From Mesostigma viride (lineage: Eukaryota > Streptophyta > Mesostigmatophyceae > Mesostigmatales > Mesostigmataceae), in contig RPFO01000648.1 in NCBI GenBank assembly GCA_009746045.1, positions 1,038,021-1,102,020 on the forward strand: a stretch of DNA of 64,000 bases, given 5' to 3'. Below, piece after piece: positions 20,940 to 33,270 of this stretch. The stretch's first letter is position 1. Each line of letters begins with the position of its first letter. The notes beneath the pieces were generated by a model. That model searched no databases. It had not been told where the DNA came from and was given only the letters and a program-made list of their open reading frames with translations. Position numbers and translations under genes: made by a program.

Positions 20940-23900
20940 ATGAAGCGTAGCAGCTCAGCGCCGAAACGTCCTGCATCTGCCAGATTGGCCCACCGTGACA
21001 AAGTAAGTCATCATATTGGTAGGTCACTATCCGTTGTAAAAGGTATGCCCCTGGTTCCTACTGCTCCTCAGCATGATTATAACGGTTATGTTCAGTGCTT
21101 CAGGGCTAACTGAAGAGGGTCCTGCAATTACCTCAGTTCAAGCTAGCTAGCTCAGTGGGCATTATTGGTCTTGGGATCCTCGAAGTTCGAGGTTTCTTAC
21201 ATTTTCTGGATTTTCCACTGCTTCCCGTGACAACCGCAATCTATACTTCACTCCTTGCTAGCCTCACGGTCCTCTTGGGGGCAAAAATTAGGAGTCAGGG
21301 TGGTATGTGACTGGAGTTCTTTGACTTTTAATGTTTTAGACCCTGCCAACGGGGTACTCGTCCAGTTTAATTTTCGGTCTAGTCCCAGGCGCTAACGCAT
21401 GTAACAAATCCATCCCAAAAAATTCTGCGTGGGTCATGAACGTTCTCACGGGTTGCTCTGCGGCTTCCGGTCTTGTACTTCGCCCGGCAAGCCGCCTGTA
21501 GGTTGGCACATCAACAATAATTCTGGCAACCCGGCCATTGGCTGCGCTATTTGGTCGTGTTATTCCGCCACAGTAATTACCTTGGATCCGCTGTGGTAGT
21601 TAAGGTATACATCGTACTTTGTATTTGACAAGCATGCCCTGAGTATGCCCAGAGTATATTCCTGTCGTCTTGCTGCTGGCGAAGGCGTTAATAGTTCGGA
21701 CATCACTCCGAGTATGGTGCCTGCCGTAGGTAGGAATGCGTCCACTGGCCGTAAGGAACCTTCCTGCTCCGTATGCGAGTAGCAATGCGGCACACCCTAT
21801 GTGGCGGTAGTACACAAGCCGTGTAGCGTGTGCCAGCCACAAGCCGTGTAGCGTGTGCCAGCCACAAGCAGTGTAGCGTGTGCCAGCCAAAGGGCGGCGC
21901 ACGGTGTATGTCGCTGGTGCCCATGCATGTGACGGGGGACGTGGGACTCGCAGTGAGTGTGGGACAGTATTGTGAAGGGGTGCAGTATTGTGATGGGCTG
22001 GGACAGACATGGGTGTGACGTCGGACAGCATACGGCGGGATGGGCAGCCACTCATGGTTTCTTCGGCTTGTGCTTGTGCTTCTCTTCTTCTGCTTCAGCA
22101 GTATAGTCTCTCCTTCACCCCTGTGAGGCCCCCGGGTCTCGGCTTCGTACGGTCTGCCTAATCATTTTTCTACCATCATAGCTTACCGTTGGGCTCGTTG
22201 ATATGCCTTTTTAGCGATCTACTCGTTTGTTTTCCTATGGAATATCCTATCCTATGTCCCTGTCTACTCGTCTACCTGTCTAGCGACCCGCCTGTCTGCC
22301 TATCTACTTACTTTTCTTCGCTACATAAGCGCTCTGCGTATTGCTCCAGGCAGTTTCCTCATCTATCTCACTCCGCGCCGATGTTCCAGGCAGTTTCCTC
22401 ATCTATCTCACTCCGCGCCGATGTTCCAGCCAGTTTCCTCATCTATCTCACTCCGCGCCGATGTTCCAGCCAGTTTCCTCATCTATCTCACTCCGCGCCG
22501 ATGTTCCAGCCAGTTTCCTCATCTATCTCACTCCGCGCCGATGTTCCAGCCAGTTTCCTCATCTATCTCACTCCGCGCCGATGTTCCAGCCAGTTTCCTC
22601 ATCTATCTCACTCCGCGCTGATGTTCCCAATCGTATCCACCCCCCTGCAGGAGTCGCTGGCGGAAGATGTCACCAGCCTCAAGCGAGATCTGCGGGTGAG
22701 GCCTGCGATGTGCCATGAAACACATACTAAACAGAGACCCGCTTTTGTGCTTTGTCACTCTTGCTGAGCGCCCAGGCACCGCGCGCACCCCGCGCTAGCG
22801 CCCAGGCGTCATACTCACCATCGAGGCGCGCATGTGTTCATCGTAGCTATAATGCTAGAACGACTGTCTTTGGAAAGCACAACAAGGTTCGTTGGAGAAG
22901 TAGACATGGAAATTGCTAATAATAGGGTGGCAGGAAACAGCGTCCCTTACCCATCCACGCACAGCAATTTTACCCATCTTTCACTAGTTGAGATGGAATA
23001 GCATGAAAGGTGCTTGTCTTACCCATGCCCATTTCCCTGGTGGTGCAGCCCTTAACATCACTTGTTTGGCCCTTAGCATCAGCCCTTAACATCAAGTGTT
23101 GGTTGCACACCGTGGCTGTCATTCCTGAGCGAGAGCTCCTGCCCATTATAGCGCCACCGGGCAGGCGAAGGAGTGCCCACGTGATGCAGCCCAGCGAGTG
23201 AAGCTGTGCCAGCTGGGGCCACCAGGTTCCCTTGGACCTGGTCTCTGGCTTCCCAGAGGTCCTATTGGCTTTCTGTGGTCCATTTGGGAAGTGGTCAACG
23301 GTTCCTATCTTCAGCCGGTAGTCAATAATGGAACTAGCCGCACTCGAATAGATGGCAGGAGTCAATCAAACATCTCGTGCTCTGATAGATGGCAGGATTT
23401 GTTTGTATTCCCTCCACGCTAGTCATGCTAGTTCCTTTACATCTAGTTCTAGACCTATGAACTTGCACGAGTGAGTAAGTATATTATGGTAGATGATAGA
23501 CAAATACTTCTATCATGATACTACTAGATAAAGGTATGATGGATGATAGATGAACCTTATGATTGTGATGGATGAGCGGATCCACCGGCATCCAGTCCAT
23601 GCTGGCTCCATTACAGGAGGGCGGCGTAGGCCAACGCGGTCTGACCCTTGTAAGATTTAGGAATACTGACAGTGTCAGACTACTTGTACAGACTCCTTGA
23701 TTACTACTGACAGTATCAGACTACCGGTGTCGTCCTCTTGTATCCTCGACCCTCCCCCCAACCTCTTCAGGAGGCGGCGGAGGCCAACGCGGTACTCCAG
23801 GTGCGCAACCGGCAGCAGGAGGAGATGTGGCAGCGCCAGCAGCGGACGATGCGCAAGTCGGGGCGATGGGTCGGGCAAGGGGGCGACGAGGGGGACGGCG

Positions 23901-26900
23901 AGGGGGACGCGCCACAAGGTAGGGGAGATGGGGATGCGCGGCAAGGTAGGCACGAGGGTGGTGCTCCTAGATCCATACTTGCATATATTTTAAGTCGCTG
24001 CGCTAGGTAGGGCGAGGGATCGGGCAAGTGTGTAAGACCCCTTGCATCGCTTTGCCCGTTATCGAGCTCATGAACATGCATGTATGCCATTAGGGTGGCG
24101 TTGTAGATGGTGAGGCGGAAAGGGCGCTGCGACGCGTGGCCACTTCCCGGTGTTACCTCGTGGGGCCCTGTGATAGGGGCTGTAATCTGTGGTATGATAG
24201 GGCCTGTTATCTGTGGTATGGTAGGGCCTGTTATGTGTGGGTCATGCCACCATATAGCAACCATCGCGCTACTGATCGGCCATCGTTTGCTATTGGTCCT
24301 GGTGGGTAGGTCTGGTGGACAGGCATGGTGGACAGGTCCTGGTGAGCAGGTCTGGTACGAGTTAGGCCCTGTCGGGCAACAGGGGGTGCAACAAGGGCGT
24401 GGGTGTTCTGTATATTCCCTTTTAATATCAGCTATGCCCCCTTTTGACAACATTTATCTAATCCAACCCCCTTCCAGGGTCCCAGAAGCATCTGATATGG
24501 TCCCAGAATAATATTTGTCAATACCTGGGCAGCCTTTCTCACCACCTGAGGGAGACCCGGCCAGAAACCCGGCTCAGGCCCAGAGAAACACCCTCCACCC
24601 TGGTTATTTCCAGGGGGTGGGGATATTTAAATAAACTGAACAAAGTTAAGTAAATTAATTCCCCCCCTGCCCCTCCCTGTATGGCCGGCAGAGTGCCACG
24701 TGTCCCCCCCCCTGATTGGCTGGTTTATAGGCCCAATATAACCAGGGTAGAAATAGGCTCCGCCCTGGTAATTCTAACGTAAAAAAGCCCCCATCACCTT
24801 GTTGGTGGCAGGGGCTGTTAGGGTTTGACACCCGGCTGTTAAATGCCTTCAAACTTTGACAGGGTATTTTTCCATTGAAAAAAAAAAAAAGCTACTATTA
24901 AGTATCTTTAGAATATCCAGGATTCTCCCAGTACCACCAGGGGTAGAATAATATCCCCCTAGTCTAAAGCCCGCTGGGTCCCTCCCAAAGATGGCCGTCG
25001 CGTGGGCCCGCGCCGTGGGGAAGCTAATGCGATACTAGTTGACCTCTGGCCATCTGCGCACAAACAATAAAGAGGGCGATGCGGGCAGAGCTCTCAGTTT
25101 CCCACACAATCGGATGCGGCAGTAGCTACTGTGAGATGGCATCCGTGGCTTGGTCACCTTACAACTGATAGAAATGCTTCCTGTAGGTGGCTGTTGATGT
25201 AATATGGCCGGCTGCATAAACTGGCCGTCTACCCTTGCTGAATGGACTCTGCAATCGCTTTTCCTTGCTGCAACAGCGCTGGATGAAGATGTGGCGGAGA
25301 TGCGCCGGCGGCTGCACGCCCACAGGGACGCCAGTGGCAATGATGACGGGGACCCCGGTGTCATGCCACTGCTAGACGAGGAGGAGAAGGGGGAGCTGAA
25401 CGCGTATGTGGCCGAGATGATGCGCCTCAAGGTGAGGGAGGGGAAGGGAGGGGGGGGAGCGGAGCGTGTATGTGGCCGAAATGATGCGCCTCGCGATGAG
25501 GAGGCTAGTAATGTCATTTCTAGGAGGCAGCCGCGCCAATGTCAGGGGAAGGAGGAAGTGAAGGGCGAGGGGAAGAGGAGGAGGAGGAGGAGGAGGAGGA
25601 GGAGGAGGAGGAGGAGGAGGAGGAGGAGGAGGAGGAGGAGGAGGAGGAGGAGGAGGAGGAGGAGGAGGAGGAGGAGGAGGAGGAGGAGGAGGAGGAGGAG
25701 GAGGAGGAGGAGGAGGAGGAGGAGGAGGAGGAGGAGGAGGAGGAGGAGGAGGAGGAAAAATTAATAGGAAACAATGCACTGACTAGATATCTGAAGCATA
25801 CAAGCTTAATTGTGCACTAGGACTAGTAAACTTGTTTGATTGTGTGCTGTCACCCCGGCAGGCGCTCACATCTGGTACTGACTATGTTTGAATCCAAACA
25901 TGTTTCAATGTATGCTCCATGGGATGCAAACTGTTACCCCGGCAGGCGCTCATCGCCCGCATGCGCGACCAGATGGTGGAAGAAGCGGCGGCACAGAAGC
26001 GTCGCCAGGAGAAGCTGGCGCAGAGGGAGCTGCGGCTGAAGCAGGAGGGGGAGGCGCTGCGGCATCACGTGCGTGTCTCGTGGCTCGGCTTATAATACTC
26101 GTTGTCACAATGTTCATACGCGTTGTCACAATGATAATTCTTTTTGTCACAATGATAATACTCGTCAGAACGATAGAACTAGTTGTCAAATTGCCTGCCG
26201 TGCCCCCTCGTCGCACTATTCATGGCCTTGTGGGTGCCCGCGTCGCAGACTGCCCATGAGTTCGCTATCATCCTTGTCCTCTTATTGCTGGCCGTGGACG
26301 TGCGCGCTCACATGCCCACTCCCTCTCTTTGTCATTCCAATCGCTAAACTAACCCCATCTCCCACCGTGCGTACCTGCGTACAGACCGCCTGTCGCAAGT
26401 GCCTGTGCATCTATCTAATATGCGGCCCCCTTTGCTTGGTGTTTGCCCGCATCGCACATCGCGGGCGTGCATGCATGCATCCCAGCCCTTTCCCTTTGTT
26501 GTCTCCCCATCGCAATATCTGAGGCTTTTTGTACGCCCTCATCACTCATCCGTGCCTGCATCGCTCCTTGGCGGTCCCCCGCCGCAGAGCGCGGACGTGC
26601 ACGCGGCCAACGCGCGGCTGTGGCAGTGGAATCGGTGCGCTGACATCATCGCTCTATTTGTTCCCCATGGCCCGTGTCTTGCTACACTTTTATTTATTTA
26701 TCATCGCAGACTGCGGACGTGCGCGCGGCCAACGCACGGCTGCAGCAGTGGAACGAGGCGCTGACAGCATCACTCAACGAGATGACCGAGCAGGCGGCGC
26801 AGCTCAGGGGGGAGGCGCACAGGGGGCAGCAGCGCGCGGCAGAGGCGGAGGTGTTGCGGTCGGAGCTGGTGACGGCGACTGGTAGGCAGCGCATGGTGGG

Positions 26901-29900
26901 GTGAAAATGCTTGGCTCACGCCACCCCAACCTTCATCACCACCTGTTATGGCATGCTTGGCTCTCCCTGCGGCCCTCTGCCTGAGCTCTGCCCTACAAAT
27001 CTCTGGCCGGAATCCTTTTGCCGCTCGGCTCGAAGGTGCTGGACCAAGAGTCATATAGTTCTGCTATATCCTTACACCTATTTAAATCAAGCTCCGTGAC
27101 CGTTGGTTGCAAAATTCATGATACAAAATTCCACGATTGGGGGATACTACCGCATGAAGCGCCAAGCGCGCAGGCAGGTGCGCGGCCGCTTCAGCGGCCT
27201 CCTCTCCGGAGCACAGCGAAGGAGCACGGTACTTCGAAGAAAGGATGGAAGGAGTTTTAGCGGCGACGGGCGATGGGCGACGGGCGACAAGCAACTACCA
27301 CGGGCCAATAGTCAGGGGCCGCTAGCCACGGGCAACCAGCCACGCGCAACTAGCCAGTGACGGGCAATGTCAGCAACAGACGGAGGGAATGACGGGCGAT
27401 GGGCGACGGGCGACCGGCCACGGCTCTATCCACGGGCAACTAGCCATGGGCCACGGCCAACTAGCCACGGAGGGATGGAAGGAATTTTAACAGCCCACTA
27501 GCCACGGGCACCGGGCCACGGGCACAGCCACGGGAATTCAGATAGCAGCTGGACTTGAATAGGAGTCTCCAATAGTAGAGTCTGAAATAATAGGGGGCTT
27601 GGCCCCCACGGGGCCTACTTGTGTAGTATCACTCGCCCTTGACTCTCTGGCCCACCTACCATCTGCCGAGGCCTTGGCTTACGTCCACGTGGCAGGCTGG
27701 TTGCACCACCACGTGGCAGGCTGGTTGCACCAGCTGGGCCACCGCATTTTGTCCATCATGCTTCAACCCATCCTGTTTTTAGCGGCCGTGGCCTAGCTCA
27801 CGCTGGTGACTCTCTACCCCACCCACCAACTCTTCGGCCTACATACCAACCCTAGGCCTTACCCACCACCCCGCAGAGGCCATTGGCTCACCCATCAACC
27901 CTTGCTTGGCCTTACCCACCACCCCGCAGAGGCCATCGGCTCACCCACCCCTCCTGGGCCTTTCCCACCACCCCGCAGTGGCGGTGGCACTGTGATGGCC
28001 CCTAGCACATTTACCCCACCCATTCTCGGCCTGAACCTGCCACCCACAGAGGCCATGTGCTTGGCCATGGTGACTTGGAGGTCACGGAGTGACTTTCTGG
28101 TCCAGTCCATTCGCGTCGTGGCCCATGACGCACGATAGCCCACGCTGTGTTCGGCTCACCCACCCACTCTCTGGCCCTCAACGGTACCCTTCCCCTGCAG
28201 AGGCCATGGCGCTGGAGCGAGCGAAGCGGGATGCGGTGGAGGAACACCTGGCGGCCGCGGCGGCAGGGGTGGAGGAGCGTGATCACCGGCTGCGGGAGGT
28301 GATGGGCCTGGTGGGTGTTACAATAAGAGAGGACAGGGAGGTTGCAGGGGTTGGGGAGCTTGCAGGAGAACGGTTGCAGAAGTTGGGGATGGTGAATAGC
28401 AGGGGATGCCTTTTCGACCACGCTGCCATACCGTGCCAAGTGGTCGCATGACCTGCAACGTGGTACCAATGCCTCATATCACGCCATTGATGCCCTTACC
28501 GTTGCTACTGTGACATCCATGCTAGCGCACGCCACATGAAGCATTCATGACGTCCACAAGGTGCATTGGGAGGAACGTCACCTCTTCAGCTGCATGCACG
28601 ACACTCCATGTGTTATATATGCCACCATTTGCTACATTTTGTCATACCCCAAACTATGAATACTAGATGGAGCATTCGGAGGACCAGTGGCGCTCCAACT
28701 CCACTCGCTACCCCACTCTAATGGGCACTACATGCTAACACCTGCCACTTGCAACGTCGATCATGATCGTCAGATGGAGCACCTGGAGGAGTACCGGCGC
28801 TCGAACTCGGACGGCGACGCGTCGCTGCGCAAGATGGTCGCCGCCGAGAGGGAGCGCGCGCAGGTGGCGGAGGAGAAGGTGAGGAGGACGTTTATATAGA
28901 CTAGCAGGATACTAGTTGGGTGGCCGGTTTTTTGTACAGGGCAGGGGGGTGGGAGTGCGCGCAGGTGGCGGGGGAGAAGGTGAGGAGGACGTTTGTATAG
29001 ACTAGTACGATACTAGTTGGGTGGCCGGTTTTTGGTACAGGGCAGGGGGGGGAAGTGCGCGCAGGTGGCCGAGGAGAAGGTGAGGAGGTTGTGTCTTTAC
29101 TAATCGGGTACACAGTGGCAGCGTAAGAAGTAGTTGGGTACGGGCCTCTGTCCATGTGGCCTGAATATGCACCTGGCGCTGCTGGACCTGGCGTCGACTC
29201 CCTCATGCGTGAGCATGTCTGCACTGATGTTGTTTGTCAGCGGTATCAGAGTACCGGCCCTCTTGTATCACATTTCGACATGCTTTACAACTTTTCTGGT
29301 TGACTGCCCAGCCGTTGGTAGCTAAGGAATTGATGAAATACTCGTGGCAATTAGGCTGGGCAATTCGGTACTTTTCATGTGGCAATCTGTTTAAAATAGG
29401 CCACGTGGCAGAATCTTTGTCGGTACGTTTCCGTATGTGTTATTTGTCCTTGGCCGATGACTCTACAGATACTGTATAAGTCGGCCTAGTGGTTTCTCAC
29501 TGTGATTTTTAGTGAGTAATTGTCCGTACGGTACTTTTGGACAATTTGCAGTGGATCGGCGCTCACTGAGTAGTCTAGAAATCTTGTCCTCGTTGGCCAA
29601 GTGTGTTTGCCTCGTTGGCAAGCATTAGCGAATTCATCTAGGCCTCGTTGGCCACATGCTCAGTGGGTTAAAGTTGTCAATCAATTTATTTTTAATACAA
29701 GCTTCGTCTTTTGGCTGTCATTGACAATTGGGTAAAAGGGTGAGGATCTTCGCTCCTCCCCCCGTTTTTAAACATTGTTCATAGCAGCAACGCTCCGGCT
29801 CAGACAGCCCTCTGGATGCGCCCATCTACCGTCTCAACATGAAGGTCGAACGTCTCATGATACCCAAGGGGGGCACGCACGTTAGCACTACCAAATAATG

Positions 29901-32900
29901 AAGTAGCGATCAATCAAGGAACTAGTGATCAATTATTGTACTATTGATACTACTCTCAATTAATCAGCTCGTCAACTGCTGACTGGATAATTTATCAACC
30001 GATTACTCAACCGTGCCCCAGGTGCCCACCTGGCGCCGCTGGACCTTATTTATTAATTTTTATTTGCTCCTGCCATTCCTGGGCTTCACATCAGCATGGA
30101 TGCTTCCCTCCCCCACCCCCCACCCCCACCCATCCGTGTGCCCCCATGTGCCCAGCTGGCGCGGCTAGAGGAGGACCAACGCGTCGGCATGGAGTCGTTC
30201 CTGGAGCAGCACCGGGCGCTGGAGAAGGCCCACACCGAGCTGGCGCAGAAGTGTTTCGAGCTAGAGAAGCACTACCAGGGGGGAGGGGGCGCGTTCGCCG
30301 GGACCGCCGCGGTGGATGAGTTGAGCGACGAGGTGCCACCCAAGCCGCTGAGGTGCGGGGCCTTTATTGTATGTAGGTCTTTTAGGCGTCTTCTACGTGA
30401 GGTGGCGGATAGTCCCACCTCATGGTTGTGTTTTCTATGTGAGGTGGCGGCTAGGCCCACCTCTATGGTCGTGTTTTCTACGTGAGGTGGGCACGCGTAT
30501 TATTATTATTGTTGTTATCATTATCATTATTATTATTATTGTTATTATTATTGTTGTTATTATTGTTATTATCGCGTACTACGTCGTAACCCCGCCACTT
30601 TCTCGCCACTTGCCACATCTTCCACATAGGGATTCCTGAGTACCCATGGCTTACACCATTTGCTGCACATACACATATCGCTTCAACATGGCCTGGCACA
30701 CCAATCGCTGAAACATACTTCACACGCACCCTGCAGGCAGCGCACGGCCAATGACCCGGCCGCCGTGTCAGTCGGCTTTGCCTGCGGGGACATCGTGGCT
30801 GCCCTAAATTTGGCGCGCGACACCACGGTCCCCGTGGTCCTGCGCGCTCTGGCGGACGGCACGGTGGATGACGCCGAGATGGCGCAGGTGAAGGAGGCGC
30901 TGGCGTCCGCCACCGACCGTGTGATTGCCGCCATGGACACCGCGCAGGGGGCTTGCCTCGAGATCATCACGGAGGCGCGGTCGGACGGGAAGGTGAGTGT
31001 GTGTGGGGGGTTCGGTATGGATCTCATGGTGTCTGTGTGTGTGGGGGGGATGGCGGGGTCCGGCGTGAAGGTAAGATTGGCGAGGTCCACTAGGAAGTAA
31101 GGGTAAAGGGGGGGGCGATCGGCGGGGCGGTAGCGGTGCAGGGGGGGAAGAAGGTCGGACAGGAAGCTGAGTGTGTTGGGCATGATCATGCGGTACGGTG
31201 GGTATATGTTTGGCGCGCTTGTGGAAAAAGGTTGGGTTAAGTGCACGGGGGAAATTTGGGTTGATGGCATGGTCTGTGCGTGTTTGCGCGCATGTGTTTG
31301 TGTGTGTGTGGGGGGGGGTGCGCGCGTCTGTCTGTGTCTGTGTGTGATGGTGGGGTCGGGTGGGAGGTGGGGCGATCCGATGGAAAGGGAATTCCCCTCT
31401 CTTCTCGCTAACTAGCTGAGCTGTTTCCTGCTAACGGCCACTCTGCTTGCCAGGTGTCGGCGGCAGAGCGGCGCTACGTGGAGGCGCAGCTACGCGCGAT
31501 CCGCGACACGCTCGAGTGCGCCTCGGAAGGGTTCAAGGAGGCAGTCGACGAGGCCATGGACAGCGCGATGGGGCGCGACGAGGACGACGAGCAGGAGGGT
31601 GTGCCGGACGCCAGCGAGGACAAGGGCTGGCTGCAGAAGAGAAGGGAGAGCAAGGCGGCCGACGCGATCCTGGACCTGGTGGGGGAGGCACGGGAGAAGG
31701 CGATGAAGAAGATGGGGCAGGTGGGTGGATGTGTGGTGATGAGGATGGGTCAAGTGAGAACAGTGTCTGCAGCGTGGTTGCTGATGAAGAAGATGGGGCA
31801 GGTGGGTGGATGTGTGGTGATGAGGATGGGTCAAGTGAGAGCAGTGTCTGCATCGTGGTCACTGATGAAGAAGATGGGGCAGGTGGGTGGATGTGTGGTG
31901 ATGAGGATGGGTCAAGTGAGAGCAGTGTCTGCAGCGTGGTTGCTGATGAAGAAGATGGGGCAGGTGGGTGGATGTGTGGTGATGAGGATGGGTCAAGTGA
32001 GAGCAGTGTCTGCAGCGTGGTTGCTGATGAAGAAGATGGGGCAGGTGGGTGGATGTGTGGTGATGAGGATGGGTCAAGTGAGAGCAGTGTCTGCAGCGTG
32101 GTTGCTGATGAAGAAGATGGGGCAGGTGGGTGGATGTGTGGTGATGAGGATGGGTCAAGTGAGAGCAGTGTCTGCAGCGTGGTTGCTGATGAAGAAGATG
32201 GGGCAGGTGGGTGGATGTGTGGTGATGAGGATGGGTCAAGTGAGAGCAGTGTCTGCAGCGTGGTTGCTGATGAAGAAGATGGGGCAGGTGGGTGGATGTG
32301 CGGTGATGAGGATGGGTCAAGTGAGAACAGTGTCTGCAGCGTGGTTACTGATGAAGAAGATGGGGCAGGTGGGTGGATGTGTGGTGATGAGGATGGGTCA
32401 AGTGAGAGCAGTGTCTGCAGCGTGGTTACTGATGAAGAAGATGGGGCAGGTGGGTGGATGTGTGGTGATGAGGATGGGTCAAGTGAGAGCAGTGTCTGCA
32501 GCGTGGTTGCTGATGAAGAAGATGGGGCAGGTGGGTGGATGTGTGGTGATGAGGATGGGTCAAGTGAGAGCAGTGTCTGCAGCGTGGTTGCTGATGAAGA
32601 AGATGGGGCAGGTGGGTGGATGTGTGGTGATGAGGATGGGTCAAGTGAGAACAGTGTCTGCAGCGTGGTTACTGGCACCCGTTGGCTGCACGGTGCATGT
32701 GGGGGAGGCCAGGGAGAAGGCGATGAAGAAGATGGGGCAGGTGGGGTGGGGGTGGTGGCGTGCGCAAGAAGATGAGGCACATGAGGGCAGTGTGTGGCAC
32801 GAGGTGTGTTGATGTGCGTGATGGGGCGGGTGTTGCAGTGCGAACGTGCCGATGGTTGGGTGGGTATGCGGTGTTGTGGCCGCAGCAGATGTGGAAGAAG

Positions 32901-33238
32901 ATGACTCAGCTGGGGTTCTGGTTGCTTCCTGTGGCAACCACGATGGCTCAGGGGGGTTGGGTTGTGACACACACAGGTGGACGTGACGGTCAACCTGGAG
33001 CTGCAGAGCCACGCGCAATGCCCCACTCTTTGATGTGATCTGCACTCACATGATCACGCCTTTTCCTTCTATTACTAACCTGCATGCACCCAGGTGGACG
33101 CGGCAGTCAAGCTGGAGCTGCAGAACCACGCGGCGGACCTGCACGGCGTCTTCCGCGTGTTGCTGCGCACGGTCAGCGATATACTCAAGGAGGCGACGGG
33201 CGTGCTGGCTTCCGCAATCACCGCCGCCAAGGAAGACG

Positions 33239-33270
<32 letters not shown>

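Noticed and set aside
22050-22110. Minus-strand C-terminal tail rich in Lys, His and Glu
   Set aside because: Reads AEAEEEKHKHKPKKP then stop, but no upstream exon, acceptor or partner frame could be supported.
25204-25764. Poly-Arg or poly-Glu tail of the 25277-25431 exon
   Set aside because: A consensus donor (AAG then GTGAGG) ends the exon at 25431; the (GGA)n run is intronic.
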